Source: Bacteroidaceae bacterium (lineage in GTDB: Bacteria > Bacteroidota > Bacteroidia > Bacteroidales > Barnesiellaceae_A). From it: a stretch of DNA of 21,381 nucleotides. The stretch spans positions 1-21,381 of the forward strand of contig JAFZDG010000315.1 of the NCBI GenBank assembly GCA_017561285.1, given 5' to 3'. Shown piece by piece: positions 9,001 to 17,100 of the stretch; position 1 is the first letter of the stretch; each line of letters begins with the position of its first letter. Under the pieces are notes generated by a model. That model had not been told where the DNA came from, searched no databases, and worked only from the letters and a program-made list of their open reading frames with translations. The position numbers were made by a program, and so were the translations under genes.

Positions 9001-9394
9001 TGTGTGTCCAACTGTTGGCATTGCCGTTTTGTTGCCATTGAGTGCTACCCGATGCATAGAAATATAGATTGCCATTCTCTACATATACCGGCAGAGGGCA
9101 CAAGTCATCGTTGTCATTGTTATCAAAAGTCTCGGGGAGCATATATCCGTCTTTGCCATATAGACTCACCGATGTCGCATCGGTAAATCCCCACGCTTGC
9201 AGTGTGGCGGCATCTATGCAATGTACGCCTTTATGCGAGGTCGATATTTTTACCCACTTACCACTACTCAGTACCGACTCATTGGCATAATGTTGCACCG
9301 GCAAACTGTAGGCTTGAAACGAGTTGCAAATAGCTACAAGCAGTGTTGCCACAATCAGGTATATAGAGTAGTTATTGGGTTGTGTGTGTGTCAT
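6005..9394 (-). CDS. porU: PorU-type T9SS sortase, copy B (next to porV)
   Basis: 1129-residue exported protein of the gingipain-like C25 peptidase class. The signal peptide spans about 1-30. The mature N-terminus reads LPVQHYANESVLSSGKWVKI, closely parallel to copy A. A beta-rich N-terminal part (to about 390) is followed by the catalytic region (about 391-770), with FNEFSGGTPDA at 431-441, His639 in MGHAGH and Cys671 in ITATCDVCPFD. His and Cys are 32 residues apart, and the GGFIALYTTTR strand follows. YCLIGDPALAIPLPTHD leads into Ig-like domains. The C-terminus (about 1050-1129) is a weak match to the FlgD-like sorting fold. PorU removes cargo C-terminal domains and joins cargo to A-LPS. 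It starts 14 bases after the preceding FAH-family gene. The dyad is present, so there is no sign that it is inactive. Confidence 0.9.
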   Translation of the reverse strand: MTHTQPNNYSIYLIVATLLVAICNSFQAYSLPVQHYANESVLSSGKWVKISTSHKGVHCIDAATLQAWGFTDATSVSLYGKDGYMLPETFDNNDNDDLCPLPVYVENGNLYFYASGSTQWQQNGNANSWTHTNNYYSDITFYFLTDSREQVAMQQADTQWSDGIAMTTFDEYAVYENDLICLGQTGRLYLGEDLLYNNTIRLNAPGIAGDKITIQIAAGANATTTCTLTTRRGNTTLTPNMTVKASDSYTYIKEATQTYTIPAGEQIELSFTAKSSGTIKNFYLDYVRMFYTRHLTMDNSPLHFRNVQPNGNYYAINTKQSVSNNIRVWDITDVNAPLIHSTQEVNGKVVFTPLSQGDVCNEYVAFDISKDLSTPQFVCNVEHQNLHGIDYIPDMIILTSQAFINEAEKIAQIHRQNDHMKVLVCDQLSVFNEFSGGTPDATAIRRMMKMFYDRAQALYVNAPQYLLLYGRSSYNNRAISAKLHNDDNKLLITYQSESSTDQRYSYMTDDYYGLLGDNTGKDITSEEINLSIGRIPVKNIDESQKVYNKLITYINQKPTRNLWKNKACFIGLNGDNNLHIHQMNNVSLETIEKEQQHIVVDKIYMSAYNSRPNAPYEGARDQIYRNLEEGAFIYSYMGHAGHTSIGTNVINITHAKEMTNNLWPVFITATCDVCPFDKDENSVGEELFRNEKGGFIALYTTTRTVYTTGNERMNQALLHEFYIPGADGKIRLGDVMRRAKKKMLHDNKGNRISDANKLKYCLIGDPALAIPLPTHDIVIESINGKSVTDNSIINIPANGEVILTGSIYNKTNNIATDYNGVLCYEMYDAEEKKTAQEKIGTTGTVLTEEFGIRQYKLITAADTIVNGRFTTTFRIPAQTLQSDTTTLISLYAFDTNSGIEAAGYCKNIVIDGVNETAQDVTAPIFSQIWIGNNRFSEGGSVESNTLFHCDISDIESGIACNEIAIGKHMTLRIDGQIECNDLAGYYSPHNEYGKGSIDYPLTNLSVGTHQITVKAFDNAGNASEITVSCTVEAELSTQYELQVAENPAITQATISLSRAIEPGMTIRYVITDSHTGKEVWTTETQATEVIWNIPDSNKATPGQYNTYALIDTGTKKIVTKEKKIIVLAQ

Positions 9395-9408
9395 ATATAA
9401 TATCTCTA

Positions 9409-10023
9409 TTACTTTATATTGAAATCCAATACCTTCTTGTTGTCGATGTATCCTGTTATGTGGTCATCGATGGCAACCGGACCCACTCCGGCAGGAGTTC
9501 CGGTATATATCAAATCGCCCATTTTGAGCGTGAAGAAACGGCTCACATAGGCTATGATATTGTCTATGCTATGTATCATATCGCAGGTATTACCTGTTTG
9601 TACGGTATTTCCGTTGACTTGCAGACTGAAGTCTATACCCGTTTCTATCGGAAGCTCCTCTTTGGGTATCCACGTACCTATGGCTGCCGAGCCGTCAAAA
9701 CCTTTGGCCAGCTCCCATGGCGCACCGGCTTGGCGCAACTCTTGTTGCAAGTCGCGTGCGGTGAAATCTACGCCCAATGTCAATGCATCGTAGTAGCGGT
9801 GTGCAAATCGAGGTGCTACATTCTTACCAACTCGGCATATACGCACTACAATCTCGGCTTCGTGTTCTATACGGTTGCTGAATGGTGGCAAAAACAAAGG
9901 CTTGCCATCTTTGAGAAGTGCTGTCTCGGGTTTGAGAAATACGACAGGATTGCCACATTCCTCTTTGCGTCCCATCTCGGTATTGTGTGCTCGGTAGTTC
10001 CAACCTACTGCTATTATTTTCAT
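9409..10023 (-). CDS. Fumarylacetoacetate hydrolase (FAH) family protein
   Basis: 204-residue cytosolic enzyme of the short FAH/YcgM type. The likely metal ligands are Glu55 and Glu57 in IEHEAEIVV and Asp86 in LGVDFTARD. The active-site loop WELAKGFDGS with Lys108 (103-112) and the C-terminal YTGTPAGVGPV segment are also visible. Members hydrolyse acylpyruvates or tautomerise or decarboxylate oxaloacetate-like 2-oxo acids; the sequence alone does not fix the substrate. It is the first gene after a strong promoter and is followed 14 bases later by PorU-B, so it leads the unit FAH-porU-porV-ispF-membrane protein. A cytosolic metabolic enzyme between two secreted sortases is odd, and co-transcription may not mean shared function. 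Confidence 0.93.
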   Translation of the reverse strand: MKIIAVGWNYRAHNTEMGRKEECGNPVVFLKPETALLKDGKPLFLPPFSNRIEHEAEIVVRICRVGKNVAPRFAHRYYDALTLGVDFTARDLQQELRQAGAPWELAKGFDGSAAIGTWIPKEELPIETGIDFSLQVNGNTVQTGNTCDMIHSIDNIIAYVSRFFTLKMGDLIYTGTPAGVGPVAIDDHITGYIDNKKVLDFNIK

Positions 10024-10069
10024 AAAAAATCTATATATAAGTGATATTGCAACAATTGATTATCTACTG

Positions 10070-10103
10070 CAAAGATAATACAAATCGTGTGTAGAAGCAA
10101 CAA
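10070..10103 (-). promoter_or_regulatory. Bacteroidetes-type promoter for the FAH-porU-porV-ispF unit
   Basis: Minus-strand -7 box TATCTTTG (10070-10077) matches TAnnTTTG. A -33 TTG at 10098-10100 (with another at 10101-10103) lies 20 bases upstream. Transcription would start near 10063, giving a leader of about 40 bases. It sits just after the hairpin that ends the PorU-A gene, so the two PorU genes probably have separate starts. Confidence 0.72.
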
Positions 10104-10141
10104 GTTTACTTATGTATTATGCCTTGATGTTCTTAATATTC

Positions 10142-10178
10142 AATGCCCCTTGCAGAGGGGCATCTGACAAGGGGCATT
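10142..10178 (-). terminator. Three-arm GC-rich hairpin after PorU-A gene
   Basis: An exact 11-base inverted repeat, AATGCCCCTTG (10142-10152) and CAAGGGGCATT (10168-10178), lies 19 bases past the PorU-A stop. Inside it is a further arm AGGGGCAT (10156-10163) that can pair instead with ATGCCCCT (10143-10150) across a 5-base loop. The two hairpins exclude each other. The U-tract on the minus strand is poor, so it may end transcription only in part or protect the 3' end. Confidence 0.65.
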
Positions 10179-10196
10179 TGATATGTCGATATTGGG

Positions 10197-13100
10197 TTAT
10201 CGTTTGGGTGCTACAAGTAGTTTTCGCGATGTGGTAGAGAAGTGTTCGTCATCGGTCGAGATGGTTGCTCGATACAGATATATACCTCCGGGTACTTTGC
10301 CGCCACTATTGTTGGTAAGGTTCCATGTGATGGGGAAACTCTTGAACATATTCGATACACCCGACTTTTGTGTATTCCATACGAGCATACCATTGATGTT
10401 ATAGATAGATATACCTACGGTAATGGTTTCGTCCGGTTGGTCGTGTTCGATATAGAAGTTGGTAGATGTGCGAGCCGGATTTTGGTCGGCATATACCTTG
10501 TATATATCGGGCGCTTTGCCTTTGAGCACGCTGAAGTATAGGTGTGTGGTAGATGAGTTTCCTTCATTGTCCCATACACGCAGTTTCAATGTGTGTTCGC
10601 CTTCATCGAGGTTGCTGATGGGGTAGAAAATCACACCCGAGTATCCTGTTGTGTCGGGGGTATAGTAGTCGCTAACGTCGGTATAAGACATCTCATCGTC
10701 TATTACAATAGTCATATTGTGACCTATACCGGCTGTAGATAAGTTAATGCCCGATGAGTCGCTGATAGCTGCAACGAGCATAGGCGATTCGTTTATTACA
10801 TCACCATCGCTGAAGTTGGCCGAGTTGAGATAACAGTAGGTTATGTCCGGACCTATTGTATCGGTTGATGATGTGTTAACTTTGCTACCTATTATAAAGT
10901 CGGTACAAGCACCACTTGCCTCATCGCCTGTGAGGTTGTAGGCATATATATCCAAGCGACCGGCCTTGTTTGAGTAGCTGGTTTCTTTGGGCATTTTGAA
11001 GCTAATATCAAATTTTCCGCCTGTTACTTGTGTGCGACCGGCAAAGAGTTTGTTGGTGCGTTCTTGAAACTCTATTTTGGGACTATCATCATAGCCGTTC
11101 GATGTTGTGGTTTTTTCGGCATCGTATAGTGTTACGAATACCTCACCGTTATAGTCGGGAGCCTCTTTTCCATCGGGGGTGAGAATATAACCTTCGATAG
11201 ATACATTGGCGCTGGCATCGATAACAATATCGTTGCCTATTGCAATACCGTTAATAGACGATATATGAGCTTGGTGGGTGGGATATCCAAGTCGCATAGC
11301 CGGATCGCCCAAGAGAGCATATACGAGTTTGTTGCTATCGGGCGAGTAGCGGCTGGGGGCTTCGCGGTATTGTTGTGTTATTTGGTTTTTGCCTTTTCTC
11401 ACAATGTCGCCCAATCGATAATATTGTTGGTCATCATCACGCTCAAAGAGATATTCGCTCACTGCATTGTTGAGGCGGCCATTCTCGTTGATCCATGCCA
11501 CACGAGTAGATGATAGCAAGGCTATAGCACCACCTTGTCCGTTGAGGAAGAAGTATTCGCCACCCGAAGTCTCTTCCGAGTCGCATCGGCTGAAGTCGCA
11601 GGTGGTAGTGAACATAAATGGAAGGTTCTTGAGATATAGAGTCTTGATATCGTTGATGTTGAGCAAGTCTTCGGCCGTCCAGCCCACCGAGTTGGCGTGG
11701 CCAATGTAGTCGAGCACCAATTGTCCCTCTTTGAGTAGGCGCATCATCTGTTTCTTTGCTTCGGGGAATGTGCGACCGGTAGAGGTATTCTCCTCTTTAT
11801 AGGCATCGATATATACTTTGTTGACAAACAGGTCGGGTTTGTCGTTGAGCCAATACGATATAGCACTCTCGGCTTGTTTCATGTGGGTGTTTGAGTTGCC
11901 ATCATCGGCCACAACAATAGCTTGGTTGCGCCAACTGCCATAGTTGGGCTTATATACGTAGTTGTATAACTTCTCTACGACGGTGTTGGCCTCTTCTTCG
12001 CTTTTGACAGGAAAGCGTCCTACACCTATATTCATAAAGTTGATACTATTTTGTGCCGTAGTACCATCTTCGATATAGGTAAAGAAATCGTCGCTGGTAT
12101 ATGAGTATGTTTCGTTCTCGCTACGAGGACTTTGATAGGTGAGTAGTGTTTGGTAGTTACATTTCTTTATCTCGCTTGTTATGCGGCGATTGTCATAGAA
12201 ACCACGTCCGAAGAGCAATAGGTACTTTGTCTGTCGGCCTTGTGGTTGTGCCAACGAACGGTCGTAAAACATCTTCATCAGTCGGCGATACGCTACGGCA
12301 TCGGGAGTTCCCGAAGAAAATTCGTTAAATACCCATTCGTGGTTGATGACGTGAACGAGCATCGAATCGACACTTTCGTGCAGGGCTGCCACTTGTTGTG
12401 CTTGTGTCATAAATTGTGCCGGAGCCAATATTACCATATCGGGTGTTTCCAAAGCGTGTAAATCTTGGTTGGCAATGCTGCCCACACCCGATGGCGATGG
12501 GAAGGTGGTCGATGGATCAAATGCTATGTATTCTCTTTGTGATAGTGCCGGAGCGAATGTCGCAATACCGTTCTCTATTGTTGTTTTCACAAGCAATGGC
12601 GTGTGTTGGGTAGTTATATCCCATACAATACATTGGTCGTTCATACCTGCAATGGCAAAACTTTGGTTGCCAATGTTGTTGTAAACTCTGAATTGTACCT
12701 GTCCGCCATATAACTGCAACTTGCGTTTGTATGTAAGACGTATATAGTCGAGATTGGCATTTACGGTAGTTCCGCCTCCCGAATTGTATGTAATGGTAAA
12801 CTCTTCACGTCCACCTCGGGGGGTCGTGGTGGCTGTAGGAGTAATGTATTTCATAAACTCGTACGTGTTGTCGCGATTGGCTGCAATGCCCCACTTTTCG
12901 TCATTCGATATGAGGCTGCCATTATGATACATACGTAGAGAGCCTTTGGTTGTCATAATCTTGGCTCCAAAGGCAACGTTTACGGTCATAGGGCTGGCTG
13001 TGTCAATACCCGGTATGTCAAATGCGAAATTGCGTGTCTGCGTAAAACGGAAATCTTCACCCAGAAATACCTGACCGGTTTTGCTCACCGATACCAACTC

Positions 13101-13652
13101 TTCTTCGTGTAGCGAATAGCCATCGTAAAGGTCTATTATCGAGCCGTCGGCCGATGTGTTGAGTGCTGCTTCGGGAGTCTCGGCAACCTCAACATCACTC
13201 TCTGTGATAAAGTAGTATCCGGCAGTAGAGTAGGTGTTTTGTCGATGCACTATCTTGTTATCTGACTCTAAGTATTGCCATTTGATAGTACCTTGTGCAT
13301 AGAAGAGTATGCGGTTGTTGTTGTGAATAACAGGTATCTGTGGAAGGTCATCAATATCGCTGTCGCTGTATATCTCCGACAATACCTTGCCTCCGTATCC
13401 GTAAATGCGCACGCGTGAAGGATCGTTAAATCCCCAACTCTTCAGTTGTGAGTAGCTTATTTGATGTATGCCGCTTTCGGTAACACTTATCTTATACCAT
13501 TTGCCGCTACTCAACATCGAGTGGGTGGCATAGTGCTCAAGGGGCAAGGCTTGTGTATGGGGCGTATATATCGCCATAAGGCACAATATAAGCGTTAGGG
13601 CTATATGTGCAATGCGTGTGGTGTATTGTATCGTTGTGTTGTCTGATTTCAT
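10197..13652 (-). CDS. porU: PorU-type T9SS sortase, copy A
   Basis: 1151 residues, close to the length of P. gingivalis PorU. The signal peptide spans about 1-35 (ends PHTQA). The mature protein begins LPLEHYATHSMLSSGKWYKI, which parallels copy B. The C25-type catalytic region (about 400-790) has FNEFSSGTPDA (442-452), His652 in YIGHANSVGW and Cys685 in FTTTCDFSRCD, 33 residues apart, then GGAIALLSSTR. LVYALLGDPAMRLGYPTH precedes the Ig-like domains. The last 95 or so residues form a clear FlgD-like C-terminal domain with GGIYLYRATI and the ending KLLVAPKR, as in T9SS-exported proteins. It acts at the outer surface, removing cargo sorting domains and attaching cargo to A-LPS. It is transcribed alone, between a divergent promoter region and a hairpin, and is separated from porV by two genes. 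Confidence 0.93.
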   Translation of the reverse strand: MKSDNTTIQYTTRIAHIALTLILCLMAIYTPHTQALPLEHYATHSMLSSGKWYKISVTESGIHQISYSQLKSWGFNDPSRVRIYGYGGKVLSEIYSDSDIDDLPQIPVIHNNNRILFYAQGTIKWQYLESDNKIVHRQNTYSTAGYYFITESDVEVAETPEAALNTSADGSIIDLYDGYSLHEEELVSVSKTGQVFLGEDFRFTQTRNFAFDIPGIDTASPMTVNVAFGAKIMTTKGSLRMYHNGSLISNDEKWGIAANRDNTYEFMKYITPTATTTPRGGREEFTITYNSGGGTTVNANLDYIRLTYKRKLQLYGGQVQFRVYNNIGNQSFAIAGMNDQCIVWDITTQHTPLLVKTTIENGIATFAPALSQREYIAFDPSTTFPSPSGVGSIANQDLHALETPDMVILAPAQFMTQAQQVAALHESVDSMLVHVINHEWVFNEFSSGTPDAVAYRRLMKMFYDRSLAQPQGRQTKYLLLFGRGFYDNRRITSEIKKCNYQTLLTYQSPRSENETYSYTSDDFFTYIEDGTTAQNSINFMNIGVGRFPVKSEEEANTVVEKLYNYVYKPNYGSWRNQAIVVADDGNSNTHMKQAESAISYWLNDKPDLFVNKVYIDAYKEENTSTGRTFPEAKKQMMRLLKEGQLVLDYIGHANSVGWTAEDLLNINDIKTLYLKNLPFMFTTTCDFSRCDSEETSGGEYFFLNGQGGAIALLSSTRVAWINENGRLNNAVSEYLFERDDDQQYYRLGDIVRKGKNQITQQYREAPSRYSPDSNKLVYALLGDPAMRLGYPTHQAHISSINGIAIGNDIVIDASANVSIEGYILTPDGKEAPDYNGEVFVTLYDAEKTTTSNGYDDSPKIEFQERTNKLFAGRTQVTGGKFDISFKMPKETSYSNKAGRLDIYAYNLTGDEASGACTDFIIGSKVNTSSTDTIGPDITYCYLNSANFSDGDVINESPMLVAAISDSSGINLSTAGIGHNMTIVIDDEMSYTDVSDYYTPDTTGYSGVIFYPISNLDEGEHTLKLRVWDNEGNSSTTHLYFSVLKGKAPDIYKVYADQNPARTSTNFYIEHDQPDETITVGISIYNINGMLVWNTQKSGVSNMFKSFPITWNLTNNSGGKVPGGIYLYRATISTDDEHFSTTSRKLLVAPKR

Positions 13653-13699
13653 TTTCTGCTCATTTGGCCTTATTATATAACGGAGTATATCGGGCTTTA

Positions 13700-13729
13700 T
13701 TGTATGGTATGCAAATTTACATATTTTTG
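13700..13729 (+). promoter_or_regulatory. Promoter for the SUI1-helicase unit
   Basis: Plus-strand -33 TTG (13700-13702) lies 19 bases upstream of the -7 box TATTTTTG (13722-13729), which fits TAnnTTTG. Start near 13736 would give a leader of about 59 bases before the ATG at 13795. Confidence 0.6.
13712..13719 (-). promoter_or_regulatory. Candidate -7 box for PorU-A
   Basis: Minus-strand TAAATTTG matches TAnnTTTG and lies about 60 bases before the PorU-A start. I see no good TTG at the -33 position. The box sits between the -33 and -7 elements of the divergent plus-strand promoter, so the two could compete for polymerase. Confidence 0.4.
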
Positions 13730-13794
13730 GTAGGAATGTATAGGCTTTTTGTCAGCTTTTCGCTATCTTCGCCATAATAAAAAAATAATATCCT

Positions 13795-14139
13795 ATGGCA
13801 CACGATAATGATTGGAAAGATCGCTTGGCGGTAGTTTATTCGACCAACCCCGATTTTAAATATGATACCGGCGAAGTGGAGGAGGAGGCAACCTTGCCAC
13901 CCGCCAAACAAAACCTTCGTATAAAACTCGATAAACGTCATCGTAACGGTAAAGCCGTAACATTGATAACCGGATTTGTGGGTACTGCAGCCGACCTCAA
14001 GTCTCTGGCTAAACTCCTTAAATCGGGGTGTGGTGTGGGTGGTTCGGACAAAGATGGAGAGATACTTGTGCAAGGTGACCACCGCGAGAAGGTATTGGCC
14101 ATACTCACCAAAGAGGGATATAAAGCACGAATAATATAG
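13795..14139 (+). CDS. SUI1/eIF1-like translation factor (YciH family)
   Basis: 114 residues. The C-terminal two thirds (about 38-114) form the SUI1 domain: RIKLDKRHRNGKAVTLITGF, then LLKSGCGVGGSDKDGEILVQ and HREKVLAILTKEGYKARII. This is the basic strand-helix pattern of bacterial YciH and eukaryotic eIF1. Such proteins bind the small ribosomal subunit and can affect start-codon selection; the bacterial role is poorly defined. The short N-terminus is acidic and probably disordered. It is first in a plus-strand unit, 9 bases ahead of the helicase gene, with which it is probably co-transcribed. Length and sequence are normal for Bacteroidetes. Confidence 0.93.
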   Translation: MAHDNDWKDRLAVVYSTNPDFKYDTGEVEEEATLPPAKQNLRIKLDKRHRNGKAVTLITGFVGTAADLKSLAKLLKSGCGVGGSDKDGEILVQGDHREKVLAILTKEGYKARII

Positions 14140-14148
14140 AATATTGAT

Positions 14149-17100
14149 ATGCTTAACGTTTACAGAGCCTCAGCCGGTTCGGGAAAGACCTTTAAGCTCA
14201 CTTATGAGTATATAAAGATGCTTCTCGGTCGTCGCAAAGAGACGGATGAGGGGTATCAGTTTTATAAAAATTATAACAATACACATCGCCGCATCTTGGC
14301 AGTAACCTTTACCAATAAAGCCACTGCCGAGATGAAGCAGCGTATTGTTAAGCAGTTGGAGGTATTGGCCTATCGTCCTTCCGAATCGAAATACTGTAAA
14401 GACCTTTGTCGTGCATTTGATTGCGATGTGATAAAATTGCAGAGTCATGCTACGCAAGTTTTACAGCAATTGTTACACGACTTTTCTTATTTCAATATAT
14501 CTACTATTGATAGTTTCTTTCAGCAGGTATTGCGTGCATTTGTACGTGAGGTAGGTCTGCAAGGAGGTTATGAGGTAGAGATGGACTCGAGCTATGTAGC
14601 CACAGCTGCGATAGATAGTATGTTTGGAGAGCTGGAAGATAACCCGGAGGTGCTTGAGTGGCTTATGCAGTATGCCGATGAAAATATACGTCAAGACGGT
14701 AAGTGGAATATATTTGATGGTTCGGATATTACAACTTTGGCCAAAGAGCTTGAAAAAGAGGAGTATAAGAAGTTTCGCAGTAAACTGCAAGAACACAATT
14801 TGCAGTCGTATAGAGAGTATATAGAAGCACTGCAAGCACATCGTATTGCAGTACGTGACCAAGTGATTGCGGCTTCGCAACACGTGATAGAAGCAATAGC
14901 TCGGCTGGGACTTACAAAAGAACTTTTTCAGCGCGGGTGGATTGTTTGTTTCGACAAACTCGCAAATGTGCAATCGTATGAGACCGCAAAAGAGTTAAAG
15001 GCAGCAATAGACACCTTTAACCGATATTTTATTTCGGATAAATGGCTCAACTCCTCGAAACTCAAAAAGCATCCTATAGGAGAAGATGGTCTTACCCATG
15101 CACTTAGGCCGGAGTTCACACAGTTTGCCGAACGATTAGACTCTTTGATGGTAGAGTATAACTCGGTACCTGTATGTCTCAAGCATATATATGCATTGGG
15201 AGTGCTATCTACCATAGATGAATATGTGACTCGTTATGAAAGTGAAAACAATAGTTTGCTTCTATCGAGAACACCCGATATACTGAAAGGTCTGATAAAC
15301 GAGAGCGATGCTCCGTTTATATATGAAAAAGTGGGTACGCGCATTGCACACTATATGATAGATGAGTTTCAGGATACCTCCAACTTCCAGTGGGACAATT
15401 TCGAGCCGTTGGTCAACGAGAGCTTGGCCTGGAAGAACGAAAATCTCATTGTGGGTGATGTGAAACAGAGTATATATCGTTGGCGCAACTCCGACTGGCG
15501 ATTGTTGCACGAAGAGCTCGAGAAATATAATTATCATAGTGTAAATGACGGCCGAGATACCAATTGGCGCAGTTGTGCCAATGTGGTAAAGTTCAATAAT
15601 ACTTTTTTCATGGGTGCAGCCAGGCTGTTGCAAGATCAGTTGAAAAAAGAGTATGAAATGGCTAATGTGAAGGGTAAAAAGCCCGAGTTGGAAAAAATCT
15701 TTGCCGAAGTAGCACAGAACGTATCGCCCGATTATGTCGATAAGCCGGGTAGAGTTATGATGCAGGTGCTGCATGTCAACAATAAAGATGTTTATAACGA
15801 ACATATCTTGAAGCAACTACCCAATTTACTCAAGGAGTTGTTTGACAAAGGATACAGGCAGCGTGATATAGCTTTTCTTGTGCGTTTCCATGATGAGGGA
15901 CGTAGCATTGTTGAAATGTTGTTGAACCTTGCGGTGGAAGGTGTTAGTAGCTTGCACGATATCCGAGTGGTATCGGATGAGTCGCTATTGATATCTAAAG
16001 CTCCACCGGTACAACTTATTGTGGGTATATTGCGCTATTTACAAAATCCATCATATCCTATCAACGAGTTGGTGTTATCGTACGAGTATGGTTTGATAAA
16101 TGCTGAAAGCGATGTTGATAGAGAGGAACTTGTGTCGAATGTGATGATGCAATACTTTGGTCGTCGTGGTAGCGAAGATGCTATAGAACCGGCCTTGCGC
16201 GACTTCATAAACGAAATAGCTTCCAAACCTCTGTTTGAGATGTGTGAGTGCATTATCGACAAGTTCCGCTTGAACAACAATTCGGCCTATGTGGCTTATA
16301 TTGAGGCTTTCCAAGATAGGGTTGTAGAATTTTGCCAAACACATACGGCCGACCTGTATTCTTTCCTTCGATGGTGGGGAGAGCGAGAAGCTAAGGCTGC
16401 TGTAAAGTTGCCGGAGAATCTCGATGCTATAACAGTTATGACTATTCACTCATCGAAAGGATTGGAGTTCCCGGTGGTGATTGTGCCCTATGCAACATGG
16501 ACTTTGTCGGCCAATAGGCGTAATCCGTCTCATCTCAAATGGTTTGTGCCCGACAGACCACCTTACAATCGATTGCCTGTTCTGCCGGTCGATTATACAA
16601 CCGCGTTGCCAAATACAATATTTGCAGCGCAATACTATGCCGAGTTTATGAACGAGTATGTCGATTGTCTCAATACCTTATATGTGGCCTTTACTCGTGC
16701 TAAGCAAGAACTGATTGCCTGCACGTTTGTGAAGCCTAAGGGCGATAGTAACAGCGTAGGCAATCTTATCAATGATGTACTTGGTATGCCATTGATTGAT
16801 AGAGAGGAAGTGGGCGTTATAGACCTCTCTACGTCCAAGCGGACAGAGCAATGGACCTATGAAGAGGATAGTGCCTTAGAGGAAATAGAAGTGGATATAT
16901 ATGAGGTAGGTGTCGATTGGATGCCTATTGCCGAGACGAAACCCGAGGTGCAGATGCTCGATGTGACTTATAATGTTGTAGTGCCCGATAGTACGCGTCT
17001 TAAGCAACGCATAACCTCTCGAAATAAGAGTGGTAATGAGAAGCAAAATCATGGTATCTTTATGCACGAGATATTGGCCGAGATAGTGTGTGCTGCCGAT

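Noticed and set aside
9382..10044. 220-codon plus-strand open frame antisense to the FAH gene
   Set aside because: It is the shadow of a well-supported enzyme gene; the translation is rich in Cys and Tyr with no recognisable motif, and no promoter precedes it.
13764..13771. TATCTTCG as a second -7 box for the SUI1 unit
   Set aside because: It deviates from TAnnTTTG and the nearest TTG is only 12 bases upstream; the box at 13722-13729 has correct spacing.
13717..14082. 121-codon minus-strand frame opposite the SUI1 gene and its promoter
   Set aside because: The SUI1 frame is clearly conserved; the antisense product resembles no family and would run through the promoter region.
15262..15816. 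184-codon minus-strand open frame inside the helicase gene
   Set aside because: It lies fully antisense to the conserved helicase motif II and III region; the protein is low-complexity hydrophobic without family features.
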